Shown: positions 1-13,453 of the stretch, piece by piece
Position numbering within the stretch: the stretch's first letter is position 1
Layout: every line of letters starts with the position of its first letter
Assembly: GCA_023525715.1 (NCBI GenBank)
Contig: CM042010.1
Span: 158,473,907-158,537,906, forward strand
Reading direction: 5' to 3'
DNA: 64,000 nucleotides
Source: Cichorium intybus
Taxonomy: Eukaryota; Streptophyta; Magnoliopsida; Asterales; Asteraceae
Made by a program: the position numbers and the translations under genes
The notes under the pieces: generated by a model
What the model was told of the DNA's origin: nothing
Databases searched by the model: none
Seen by the model: only the letters and a program-made list of their open reading frames with translations

Positions 1-201
1 ATATATACACAATTTCGAATTTTATAAGGAGATAAACAAAATTTTTCCTTTTTATTTTTTATCCAAAAACAGCAATCAAGTTGTATTTTTTTTTTACTCG
101 GTTATATATATAACCTATAAACGTTATACTATTGGCGTGGGACATGTTGCCGCATGAGCATCCACATCATCTGTTATGTATACATTAATGTAGAAATGGA
201 A

Positions 202-2461
202 TGTAAGACCCTAATCCCGAAAGATTCAAGTTCAAAAGGAAGCAAAATATGAGATCTTGTTGTTTAGATGCTCTTGGACAGAATGCTTATGGATTGTTAA
301 CGCGGTGTGTGATGTGAGTAGCTTAGTTGGTGATATGTGGTTTTGAGTGTCTTCTAAGACAGAGAAAGATTGGATTTGTTAGTCATGGGGCTTCGTATGG
401 ATTTCTCGAGGTGTGTGTCTGGAGTTGGCGGGTTGGCGCAAATTCGGGAGGTGTGGTTAGTGTTATTTTCGGGTTACTGGGCGTGGAATTTTAGCATTGA
501 AGGAGTTATCATCGAGTGTTTGCGATTTTCGGAATTTTGTGATGAAGTATTCTGAATTTGAGATTTTAGGGATGTAAGGATTTAAGTGACCATGATATTG
601 TCGACGTTGCTGGTGAGATCTTTCTGATTTTAGAATTTTGGGCGCGTAAGGATTTTGTTGATCATGGATTGGTCTGAGGTTTTCGGCGCGCGATTAGGGT
701 TTGTAAGAAAAGGATTTCGGGTACGAAATCTCGTTAAGTGGGGGAGAGTTGTAAGACCCTAATCCTGAAAGGTTAAAGTTCAACGCGGAAAAGGAAACAA
801 AATATGAGATTTTAGGAAATTTGGTAGTTAGCTCCGCTAATTTTAAGATTAGCGCCTCTAATGTTGAGATTAGCACCGCTAATTTTCATAGTGTTTGGAA
901 GTGGGTTTGTACGATCACAGTTAGCGACGCTAACTTTAGTGTTAGCAACGCTAACTGCTGATTTTGGGCCAAACCCCTAGATTTTGAAGTTTGGGCCACT
1001 TATAAGGGTGGGCAACCCTAGGGCAGCACCACCATATGCATCATTTCAGCCCCCAAACTCGTGATTTTCCTTCTCTAGGCCATTTGGAGTGATTTTTGAT
1101 GATCTTGGTATTCTTAAATGGATTTTGAAGAGATTATGATGTTGTGAAGATACAAGGTGTTGCTAGGAAGCTTTGTTCAAGTGAAGATCAACTAAAGCCC
1201 TTGTTTCGGGACCATTATGAGTAAAGTTCCCACCTTTGTGCATTTTTATGGCTCTTTTTATGATTTAAGTTGGTTTTTATGGATTAAAACGTAGTAAATG
1301 GTCCCTTTTAGTGATTATTCATGGTTAGGAAGGATAAAGTTTGGAACTTTATGCCTTAAGGTCTGATTTAGAACCACTAGGTTGGTTTAGAGAGTAAGCC
1401 AAACTCTCTTTTGTGATTTTGGTTAATTTTGGACATGGATCTTGTTCTTAAGCTTGCATGGTTATGTTTGGATGTTAATGTTAGGATTTTTATGGACTTA
1501 GGGACAGTTTGGAAGGTTCCTGGAAGGATTAAGACCTTGGCTGAATGAATCAGAGCTTAATGGACTTTTGGAGCCTATTCATAGTTAGCGACGCTAACTA
1601 GGGAAGTTAGCTGCGCTAACTGTGCCTGTTGACTTTCACCTTTGACCGTTGACTTTTTGACCAGTTTGACTTTTGGTCAAACTTGAGGATTTTGGATACC
1701 GGTCTTAGAAGTTTATCTTATTTGGGACTTAGGAAGTTCTAAGTGGATTTTATCCTTAATAGGAGGTTCGTGCTGTCGGGATCTGAAGACGCGCGTATGG
1801 AACGCTATTTGGCTTTGTAGATCAGATGAGTCTTTTCATTATACTATGGGTGAAGTTACATGCGTAGGTAATTTAATTATTGTGTGTAGAATGTATGGTA
1901 GCTAGGAGTGCCATACATTATTTGACTGTTGAGTTGATATCAGAAACCCAATGGGTTAGATTGTATGCTTGAACGTTTGTGATTGTATGTGCCAGTCGTT
2001 GGATTCGTTCCGGTGACTGAAGAATGAGTTGATTAAAGACCGTTCGGGGCAAGCCCGAGAGCCCAAAGAATGAGTTGATTATTGACCGTTTGGGGCAAGC
2101 CCAAGAGTCTAAGAGTGTATTGATTAAGGACCGTTCGGGGCAAGCCCGAGAGTCCAATGAATGAATGGAATGGATCGTGTGGTATTTTGGGGAACTCACT
2201 AAGCTTTGTGCTTACTCTTTCACCCTAACTGTTTTTTCAGGTATTTGCTGGCTTGAGTTGGAGCATAGCGCGACTGTACCGCATCTGAGGTTTTGATAAT
2301 CAAGTCTTTCGCTGGATAATGTTTGTAAATGTTTTTGTTAAATACGATTTAAATATTTTAGATACTAAGTTTTAATTGGATGGTTTTTACTGGTTAACCC
2401 GTTTTGTGTATTTGACCTGTTTTTAAAACGAAAAATTTATTACGGAATTTGGGACGTTACA
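202..2461. mobile_element. Solo LTR, gypsy-type, with 5-bp target duplication
   Basis: The block begins TGTAAGACCCTAATCC and ends GGGACGTTACA, the TG...CA form of plant gypsy/chromovirus LTRs. It is flanked by TGGAA at 197-201 and TGGAA at 2462-2466, a 5-bp target site duplication. No primer-binding site, polypurine tract or gag/pol coding is present, so it reads as a solo LTR of about 2.26 kb. The opening sequence recurs at 750 (TGTAAGACCCTAATCC again), so the first 548 bases may be a partial internal duplication. A tandem repeat lies at 2024-2160. The superfamily call rests on LTR ends and size only. Confidence 0.7.
2024..2160. repeat. Three tandem 45-46-bp repeats inside the LTR
   Basis: Three consecutive units each carry GACCGTTCGGGGCAAGCCC or a close variant followed by AATGAGTTGATTA-like sequence (about 2024-2069, 2070-2115, 2116-2160). 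They differ by a few substitutions. They may be regulatory repeats of the LTR; no function is shown. Confidence 0.8.
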
Positions 2462-2466
2462 TGGAA

Positions 2467-4416
2467 TTTTTTTGCAACTTCAACAATTTCAATTTTTAAA
2501 ATTTTAGTTAACTTTTTAGTTTTAATTTATCTCCATAGGTTTTAAGTGTTTCTATTAACTCAAAATGGAAAGAGCCATAACCGCTTCTAATTCCATCCAC
2601 CAAACCCTTTAAAAGTATGTTGAATTGTGGAGCCTGATATTCCTTTTGACCTCATTGCAGTATCAAATTAGGTCATGGGCCAGATTTGTGTGAGTGTTTT
2701 CTGGGTTTGGCCTTATTCACAGGCTTTAGGTTAATTATAAATAAATCCCTTATGAACTAGTGTAACATGAAGCAAAGTAAAAAAGTGTAATTAATGGTTA
2801 TCAATAAAATCTCTCTCTCTCTTTCTCTCTCTTGTAATGTAGATCAATTTCTCAGATCAAAGTGAATCACGTTAAATATTATGCTCTTATTGTTTGATTG
2901 CACTATTACTATGTGTGTTTGGAATCTTTTAACCTTGTCAAAGTGCTTAAAACATCAACAAAGGCATCTAACCCACTTAAGAAAGCAAGGGTGCATCCCA
3001 ATTGTCATGTAAAGCGACCAGCATAGGTTAGTCACTAGTCATAGTCAACCGCAACGCCCAATGCCCAACCACTGTCATGTCGAGCCATTAACAACGATGA
3101 CGTGCAACCACCTTGACACTTAGACCTTGACACCTGGTAGATACCTCGTTATTAATTCAGTGAAGAAATCAACTTACAACACATGACCACAAAAACAAAA
3201 CATGCACTCCATTCAGTTCATGGACATTTTATTGGTTTGATCATTCAAGTGAGGTGTAGATTTTGGGGGTTTTAGGTTTCAATTTTATTATCTTAATTCA
3301 GTTTCAAGATTTTGGATTTTGGATCTCGATTTTATGGTTTTTATTATGTTATTTAATTTTATGTGTTTTACTAGTGGGAAATAGCGGTGTTTCCAGTGAT
3401 TAATAGTGATGTGGTCAAAGTAAAGAATGATTTTACTTTACTTCGTTGGAAAGTTGGAGGTTATGCCATAGTATATGTGTCTTACTAGTGAACCATACAA
3501 CAATTGTTTTAATTAATGCTACAATATTTCAAAAACTCATATAATCAAGCTACTTTAATTACATTTTGTAATTAACCCAATGTATATAATTACGCTACTT
3601 AAGGAAAGACGTATGTCTTACACCTGAGATAGTCTCTATATTTATGTTAACTTTTTCTATCTATTGTACATAAGATTCAATCTTTTATAACAAATTGATG
3701 ATTGTTTCTTGAAATAATGATCCATCAATTAAAAGAAGTTGATCCCTATTGTGATTCCTAATACAAAATAATAAAAAACTAGAAATAAACATCCATATGA
3801 TTCCATACTTGATAATTCCTTAAAAGAGATCGAATACTAATTTAATGGATTCCATACTTGCTAATTCCTTAAAAGAGATATTTGAGAATCAGAATGGAAT
3901 ACTAATTTAGAGTAAAAACATAAAATGAGTAAAAATTATCCAGGAGAAATTATAAAGACTTTCTCGAAAGTATTGTTTTTACAAAACGGAAAAACCGTTT
4001 AAAAATATAAAAATGATACAATTTGAAAGTAAAATTTTAAAGCAAAACTAAGAAAAAAACCAAAAAAATAAAACTATAAAATTTAAAAAGAACTTAAAAG
4101 TTTTCTTCGCAATCCGAAAAAATATACAGTAAGCTTCATGCAAATATATTGTATATTTGTAGCATGTGGACAAGGAACGAATATCGACTAAAAGGCCGAG
4201 TTAAAATCAAGCATAGTTAATACCACCTAACCTAATAAAATGGACAAATATATTGTATGTATTATATGTACATGCCAAGATCGATAATTCTAAAAGTAAA
4301 GAGTACCTATTTTGTAGGAACGATCAATTTACAATTAAAGAATTTTATTTATTAAATCACAATATATAGAAGATAATTAAATATATTAAAACTAACAATT
4401 TTTATTGTCTACAGTT
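2467..4416. other. AT-rich intergenic DNA, no gene seen
   Basis: No open frame with recognisable protein was found. There is a short CT microsatellite near 2812-2833. An imperfect tandem duplication of about 55 bp lies at about 3795-3900 (TTCCATACTTGATAATTCCT and a near copy). A stretch at 4156-4325 resembles sequence upstream of the snakin gene at 17945-18100. Confidence 0.5.
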
Positions 4417-5499
4417 AGATATTTTTTTTTTAGAACGGCAGAGGAATTTTATAAAAACTAAAGCATCTCTAGCAAGAAGTTAGAGAGAAACAAGATTACA
4501 AAACAGTCATAGCATGTTTAGGATTTAACATCCAACAATCCCAATCTAATTTACGATTATTACGTCTATTTCTAATCCAAAAATACGAAAGAGAGCGAAC
4601 ATCGTCGAAAACCTCGTCCTTGCGAGGATTATCATTCCAAACACGAGTTTATTTCGAAAACTCCACAAGCACCAAAATGTAACACCAATCACCGCATCGA
4701 AATTTCGTTTAACATCTGTTTGTAACATCACATCATCCGCCCAACACGCTAAAGACGAAGCTGTAATACTATTGGGTAAAGGGCTGTCCCACCAAGTCGC
4801 AATTTTTCTCCAAATATCCAAAGCTAACGAACACCCGCCAAATAAATGATCTGTCGATTCCCCGGCAATATTACAAACTGGACACAGAAGCGAATGTAAA
4901 TCCATCCCCCTATCTCTCAAGTTCAGCCTTGAAGGAATTTTATCCCTCATGATTCTCCAAATTAACACGTTAACTTTGATGGGAATGAAACAATTCCATC
5001 TAGTACCCACATTAGAACTAGGGAGCAAAATACCATCCAGAAATTTCCTTGTAGAAGAAACCGAAAAATCCCCACCGTCATCTAGATCCCACCTAAAACC
5101 ATCCCTATCCTCCAAGAGATTAACATCTTGAATAAGATCACACAATTGATTCAATTGTGTTTGTGGAACTCCCGGTCTTGGTTCGCGAACAAGCCCCTCC
5201 ACTATTTTCTCTTTAGAACTCCTATCCACCACTTTAGCATTCGGGTCACTATCTAAGATAAAAACTCTAGGAAATAAGTCCTTAAAGACCATATCCCCTA
5301 GCCACTTATCCCCCCAAAAACTTGTGTTTTGACCATTCCCAAGTTTACGAACCATGTAATCATAAAGATCAATGCCCCTGTGTTTTAAACGTTCCATCTC
5401 TTTTACCATATTAACCCATGGGCTTAAACCTCCAAAATTTTTAACTAAGTAAATTCTCGCGTATTGTGCAAAAACAGCACCAAAAGTACACATATGCAA
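4417..5499 (-). mobile_element. 5'-truncated LINE (non-LTR retrotransposon), 3' end with poly-A
   Basis: A minus-strand frame of about 317 codons (4546-5499) matches the C-terminal part of plant LINE polyproteins, the zf-RVT region that follows reverse transcriptase. Visible hallmarks are the RKLGNGQNTSFWGDKWLG segment, the LIWRIMRDKIPSRLNLRDRG helix, and the zinc-binding CPVCN...DHLFGGC motif followed by IWRKIATWW. The reverse transcriptase and endonuclease domains are absent, so the copy is 5'-truncated, as is usual for LINEs. On the minus strand the element ends in an A tract (the T run at about 4423-4432), fitting target-primed insertion. I could not define a target duplication. It is a dead copy. 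Confidence 0.85.

Positions 5500-7004
<1,505 letters not shown>

Positions 7005-7076
<72 letters not shown>
7005..7076. repeat. (AT)n microsatellite between two elements
   Basis: Pure AT dinucleotide tract lying between the foldback element (left) and the large MULE candidate (right). Confidence 0.9.
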
Positions 7077-7083
<7 letters not shown>

Positions 7084-7453
7084 ATTAAATGAAATTAGTA
7101 TTTACTGTACAAATGTAAGACATAATATAGACCATTAGATTGAATAAATTAATGGCTGAGATCAAGATGGCAGTATTGTAAATAAACAAAAAATATGAAT
7201 GCGGGTGTTTTAAAACATACTCGTTAAAGGGCAAAATAGTCAAAAGGAAGAACAGAATCAAAACGTAATATCGCATGTATCACGGGGCACGATCATATCA
7301 AATCTCCATCACAGTTACACAGTTACACTTTCAGAGAATCAAAAAGCTCAAAACCCTAAAACCCACCGCATTATGATAACCAGGAAGTTCCTTCCATATA
7401 GCTTACAATCGCATACGAACATCTTCAAATAGAAGATTATTTGAAACGAAATT

Positions 7454-10400
7454 ATGTCAAATAGAAGAACTAGCCATCGATTAAAGGAGAATATTCAATT
7501 CAAATTCAAAAACACTCCTCAAAATCCAATCACAGATGACGATTTGGATGACGACTTCGTTCGACCATTTCCAGGTAATGTTTACCTTCATACATTGTTT
7601 AACTACAAACATTCTACATAGAATTGATGTTTAATCAACGTCATTGTATAAGTAAAACCATTTCAATACACAATATGAAACTAGGGTTTCGAAAAAAAAT
7701 ATTAATGTGTTTAATTGTGCATTCTCAAAGAATTCCCCATAATTTTACATTCTCAGAGAATACCATACGATTTTGCACATGGCTTTGTAATTAAGTTGAG
7801 ATAAACCTGTCAATATGTGGTGTATTCTCAGAGAATACATCACGATTTTGAAACATTAAACATATCACATGTTGTATCACAGGTTGTCTTTCTATATTTC
7901 TGTAGAAAATGTGTATTCTTTGTATATACTTGTGTATTCTCAGTGGTGTATCACGATTTTGCGCATGGTGTATTCTCAGAGAATACATCACGATTTTGAA
8001 ACATTAAATTGAGATAAACCTGTCAATTAATGGTGTATTCTCAGAGAATACATCACGATTTTGAAACATTAAACATATCACATGTTGTATCATAGGTTGT
8101 CTTCCTGTAATACACTAAAATTCACTTTAATCAAACAATTGCATTCTCTGAGAATGTAGTACAGCACATTCACATAAGCTATTATTGTTAATTAGTCTTA
8201 TTCTCAGAGAAAACAGTAAAAGGTCACAGTGAAAATACACATTTTCTACACAAAATTCTCAAAAAATGCTTTGTAGTACAGCACATTTACATGTTGTATT
8301 CTTTGTAAATACTTGTGTATTCTCAAAAAATTCTCTGAGAATGTAGTACAGCACATTCACATAAGGCATTATTGTTAATGAGTCTTATTCTCAGAGAATA
8401 CACTAAAATGTCACAGTGAGAATACACATTTTCTACACAAAATTGCATTCTCAGATAATACACTAAAATTCAGTTAGAATCAAACAATTGCATTCTCTGA
8501 GAATGTAGTACAGCACATTCACATAAGCTATTATTGTTAATGAGTGATATTCTCAGAGAATAAACTAAAAATGTCACAGTGAGAATACATATTTTCTACA
8601 AAAAATTGTATTCTTAGAGAATAAACTAAAATTCATTGAGAATCAAAAAATTACATTCTCTGAGAATGTAGTACAGCACATTCACAGAAGGTATTATTTT
8701 TAATGAGTCTTATTCTCAGAGAATACACTAAAATGTCATAGTGAGAATACACATTTCCTACTTAAAATTGACAGATATTACATACTAAAATAACAAGAAA
8801 ATTTCAATTCTATGAGAATATACTACCTTAAAGTTACATTAACATATATTATTCACTGAGAATGCCTTGCAATTACATATGTATTCTCAGATAATATGTT
8901 TATTACCATTGTAATATTAAGTATGTTACCCTAATTTTAGGAAAAGAAGCAACATCAACAAAGAAGAAAAGTGACAACATCAAAGAAAAAAGAAAAGCGA
9001 TTGAAATTTCTAGCTCAAAGCCTAAAAGTAAGAAGGAAAACAAGGATAAGAAGTCAAAGGAGAATAAGGAGAAGGGTAAAAAGGTTCTGAAAGAGAAAGA
9101 GAAAGTAAGCAAAAAAAGGAAAAGTTTGGAACATAAAGACGGGAAAGATAAATGAAGGAAAAAACAGAAGATAGTAGAAGATGAAGATTCGGACAAAGAA
9201 TTAGAAAGCAAGTATAGAAAACTTAAAACAAGAATGACACCCCTGAAATTTACAACAGCTATAAAGTCATTGTCTACAATGCAAAAAGAGGCTGTCAAGA
9301 GAATGGGTCTAGGTAGTTTATTAGAAATAGACTTAGGAGAGTTACCAACAAATTTAACCCACTACCTTTTAGCCAACTATGACCCGTCATCAAATAGACT
9401 TGTGTTGGAGAATGGGGCACTAGAAATTACAAAAGACCTAATATATGACATTCTTGGAGTTGCAAAGAAGGGGTGGATCTGAACATATTACCATCTTGTG
9501 ACCCACAAGATAAGCTGTTCACGGACTGGAAAGCACAATTCCCTAAAAAAAGGTTCTCAAACACAGTATATCTTGAGTTGATTACATCAACAAACATAGA
9601 TAATCAACTATTCCGTTTGAACTTCTTATGTTTGTTTATCAACACGTTTGTGGAGTCGATGTTGATGGGTACAAGCCTTATCAAACCAATGGAAAAATTA
9701 GTCTTACTGCATGACTATTCAAAAATTGATTGGTGCGAGTACATAATGCAAAGCTTGAAATCAAGAAAAGAACTTTGGAAAAGGGATGATCCTAACTCCT
9801 ACTACACATGACCAATCAATGTTATATTGGTATACAACATTATCTGCCATATGAATATATCATTTTCTGAGAATGAAATGAAATCATTCTCTGAGAATGA
9901 CCCACTGACTTAAACAGTTTTGAGTAATTCTCTGAGAATGAGTCAGACACCATTCTCAGAAAATGGTGTACAACATCATCTGTGGTTTTATTAATAATAT
10001 AAATGTAACATTATTCTTAATTTGTATGCAGTTGACATATATGTTCGCCATAAACACATCAGGGATCGTCATGTTGAGAAAAAGAACACCATTCATTACT
10101 CAAGTGACAACATTCAAATTAAGAGCAATTCAGAAATATGAGTTGAAAAACAACAAACTGGGAAAGGGTCAATTCATTCAAAGAGAAGTGGATGATGAAA
10201 GCATAGATGAAACAAATGAAGAATATCAGGATGAAGAGGTAAAATATATGTTTTTATTAGAAAGTATAAATAAAATGGAAAATGAATTTTCATATAATAC
10301 AGTCTCAAGTTGTTTGCAATCTTGTGTTTACACATGTATGCTCAGAGAATATGATGGAAAAAACAGTGATTCTCTGAGCATAAATAAATATTTTGTCCTA

Positions 10401-12697
10401 TCTAATTACATATTGTACAGAGTTTTAACATAATTTTAATAGGTGTAAATGAATTCTCAGGGAATGGCTTCAAAAATGGAAATTATAAAAATAAAATAAA
10501 CATAGAAATTACAAATTAAAAATAGAAATTATTATGCATTATCAAAGAATGTAATTAACAGTGGAATATATAAAGGCATTCTTATATATTCTGATGGAAA
10601 ATACATTCATTCTCTGAGAATAATGAAATTGTGTGTAAAAAATAACTATTTCAACATGTATGTTCAACAAATTAGTCCAAATATATTAACTATTTCAACA
10701 TGTTTGTTTATGGTACACACAGGGGTTTCTTGCAGTAATTGGACATTCATACGTTAAAATTTTGAATGAGAAGCACACGATAGAGAAGATAATTACACAG
10801 GGACTATTGAAGTTTCCCAACAACAAACAATTAAAAGATTGGAAAAGAAAGATAAGAAAAGAGTTCAAAATAGAAGAGATGGAAGATAATTCTGATAAGA
10901 ATGAAGACACTGTTTCAGAGGCTGCAACAGAAAGTGATGATGAGAATGATGGGATGGCCAAGGGTAAGGAACTTGTATTGCTTGATGAACCAGACATTCT
11001 AAACCAGGTGACACCAGAAATGAAAGTGAGAGATGATAAGATTGATGACGAAGATGCTTACACAACTCCAGTTACCGAAAAGAATGAAAGGTGGGACAAT
11101 TCAGAAAACTTATCAGCCATCCAATTCTTCAACCAACCATGAGTGATGGAGGAGGTTACAAATCTAATGGCAAAGGCAACAGGAACAACAACTGAAGAAA
11201 CAGTCCCTCAAAAGAAGAAAAATGAAAATAAAGATGCTAATGTGCCTTCCAAAGAAGGAGATGATGTGATGAAGGTAGGTAAAAAACAAAAATGGGAAAC
11301 ACAACATGTCAGAAAAAGTAAACGTATGCAAAAACCGACACCTGCTTTGTGCTCCCCTTACGTAGAAAGATTAACCTCATGCGACAAGGTGAAGGCAGAA
11401 GAGTTAAACTTGTACAAAGCAATTTTATCATCAAACAAAGATGAAGAGTAAGATACATAGCTTTCATTTATATAAAATATGTTTTTTACAAATTTAATAA
11501 CAAATCTGTTTCATTTATACAGCGATTTCATTTGGGAGATGGATGATGTTGAACAACTAACAATTGGACATGCATCATATTTTCAAGTTGATGTGCCCAT
11601 ACATTGGGCAATTATTGATTGTTGGGCTGCATATCTAAACATCCTAGAAAAATTCAAATCTGCAGAGGCACCTGCACGTTTGTTCTTTCACACTCATATG
11701 ATGGTAAGTAGTCAAATTATTTTCCAAAGTTTAAGCCATATTACACCAAAATAACAACATTAAATTCTGTGAGAATTGTGAATCAACAATCCATTCTCTG
11801 AGAATGAGTTGTTGATTGTCATTCTCAGAGAATATATATTGCTAAATGGGGAAATACTCATATATGACATATATTTTGCAGTCTGACATGCTCTTAAATG
11901 AAACTAACCTTGAGTTTAATCGGTTGGGAGACTTCATAGAAATGATGAACATGTACATCCCAAATTGGGAAGTGAAAGCAAATTTGATAGATGTTGCATT
12001 GGTAAGAAAAACAAATCTGTATATATTTAGTATGTATTGATAAATTTCAAAAAAAATAACCTCTTAAACTTATGGTTTTGCAGGTTATTTTTCCAATTAT
12101 TGATGGTGACAAATATTACATGCTATGTTTTGACTTAAAAGAAGGCAACTCAAAAATTATTGATCATATCAAGAGGAAAGGAACAGTTGATAGAATCTAT
12201 GGGCCCGGACCTAGAATAGTGGTATGTTTTCAATATTATATTCTTTCTCGTTTAAGTTAAAAAATTCATAACATGATTAAATTTAAATGCAGCAAAAAAT
12301 TTTCTGTCACTGGTTAGCAACTGTGTACCACCCTCAACATATAAAGTTAATGGAAGATGAACCTTCCATAATGAAAATGGAGTGGAAAGTGAATCAACTA
12401 GGACCAAATTATGGTATTTATCTGATGAGACACATGGAGAGCTACAGAGGAGAGGTAGCAGGAAAATGGAAAACTGAAGTGAATGGAAAACAAAGGAACG
12501 ACTCAAGCTGCATAGGAAGATTAAGGTACAGATACATGTATAACCTGTTGACATCTGACTACAACCTGTACAGGGATAAGGTTTTAACAATAGCTTCCAA
12601 ATTTGCCAAAATGGATGTGTATAAAAAAGCAAAACTGGTTGATGAAAAAAATGAAATGACAAGAAAGAATGACATTAACCATAGGAGATCGTGTTGA
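7454..12697 (+). pseudogene. Decayed MULE accessory gene with Ulp1 (C48)-like domain
   Basis: Inferred exons, from splice sites and frame: 7454-7574, 8941-9829, 10032-10238, 10723-11447, 11523-11703, 11882-12001, 12084-12221, 12293-12697. Order of parts: a short basic N-terminus; a Lys-rich segment; a globular segment (LTHYLLANYDPSSNRLVLEN, then VYLELI...LNFLCLFINTF) typical of plant transposon Ulp1-family proteins; an acidic linker; and a C48-peptidase-like C-terminus. In the latter, the region usually carrying catalytic His reads DGDKYYMLCFDL. The Asp remains in KIIDHI. The usual DCG(V/I)F motif reads NYGIYLMRHME, so Cys is replaced by Tyr. Two of three catalytic residues thus seem lost. 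The frame is broken by TGA at 9153-9155, 9809-9811 and 11140-11142 and by a frameshift near 9471-9482. It is a pseudogene or a strongly decayed copy. Confidence 0.7.
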
Positions 12698-13076
12698 AGT
12701 CAAGGGAAAGGAGGCTGGCCTAATAGGGTCATTTTATGCAGGTAGAATTTTGTCCCTGTCCCATGGAAGGTATGAAGTTCAATATGAGAGACTGATCAAA
12801 GACGACGGCACACCCCTGGTTGAGGTGATTCCTCAAAAAAGGATAAGACCATACCCCCTGGATCTGGTGGCTGAATTCAAACTAGGGGAAATTGTTGATG
12901 CATGGTACAATGAAGGATGGTGGGTGGGTAGGTACATCCGAGAAGATAATGGTCGGTATATAATACAGTTTTACCGAGGGAATGAGTTGTATTCATTTCC
13001 TCGAAACAAACTCCGGCTTCACCAAGAATGTACTTTTGATGAAATAACAACCCAATGGATGTACTACAAACGTTGA
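12669..13076 (+). CDS. Agenet (Tudor-like) domain ORF overlapping the Ulp1-like gene
   Basis: An open frame of 135 codons begins ATG at 12669 and overlaps the end of the Ulp1-like frame by 29 nt in another frame. It contains two Agenet/DUF724-style Tudor repeats. The first (residues about 5-60) has GDRVEV, GSFYAGRILS, YEVQYERL and VIPQKRIRPYP. The second (about 68-125) has FKLGEIVDAWYNEGWWVGRY, the aromatic-rich strand and LRLHQ. Agenet domains bind methylated histone tails or nucleic acid in plant chromatin proteins. It may have been the C-terminal part of the Ulp1-like protein before a frameshift, or a separate start. No splice site that joins the frames was found. Confidence 0.65.
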   Translation: MTLTIGDRVEVKGKEAGLIGSFYAGRILSLSHGRYEVQYERLIKDDGTPLVEVIPQKRIRPYPLDLVAEFKLGEIVDAWYNEGWWVGRYIREDNGRYIIQFYRGNELYSFPRNKLRLHQECTFDEITTQWMYYKR

Positions 13077-13453
13077 TCATTGAATGTGTACCATCGAAAT
13101 AAATTATCGTTTCTTCTGTACTATTAATGAATATGTACTAGGATATTGTGAAATAAAAAATGTTTTGTTCTAAACATTCCAAATAACCTAAAATTCTCTA
13201 AGAATGTGTTGTAAAAATTGATAAAATCAACCAAAAATGTTAACAGGAAACTTTACTTCAAATTTAACATATGTCATTCTCTGAGAATAGCATAAAAAAT
13301 ACAAAAAAAACCTTTTAACAAGAAATAGTAAACACAAAATTTATTGCTACCAATTCTCTGAGAATGGAATAATAAGAACTGCGTTTTACAGTAAACACTA
13401 AACAAATAACAAATTGATATCAATTCTCTGAGAATGCAATAAAAACAAAATAA
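13077..13453. other. Convergent spacer between the two MULE genes
   Basis: AT-rich, no gene. It contains four copies or variants of the ATTCTCWGAGAAT palindrome (13193, 13276, 13352, 13422) and presumably the 3' ends of both transcripts. Confidence 0.5.

Noticed and set aside
7728..8900. Regularly recurring palindromes as a CRISPR array
   Set aside because: Spacing is irregular, spacers are not uniform, and the setting is a plant transposon.
7728..8900. TTCTCAGAGAA as heat-shock elements
   Set aside because: HSEs need nGAAnnTTCn units with 2-bp spacing. Here the half sites are five bases apart and no adjacent units follow.
8903..9298. 131-codon Ser/Phe/Leu-rich frame on the minus strand
   Set aside because: It is the antisense shadow of the Lys/Glu-rich exon of the Ulp1-like gene.
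12252..12662. 136-codon minus-strand frame
   Set aside because: Antisense of the Ulp1-like C-terminal exon. The plus strand has the family motifs and splice sites.
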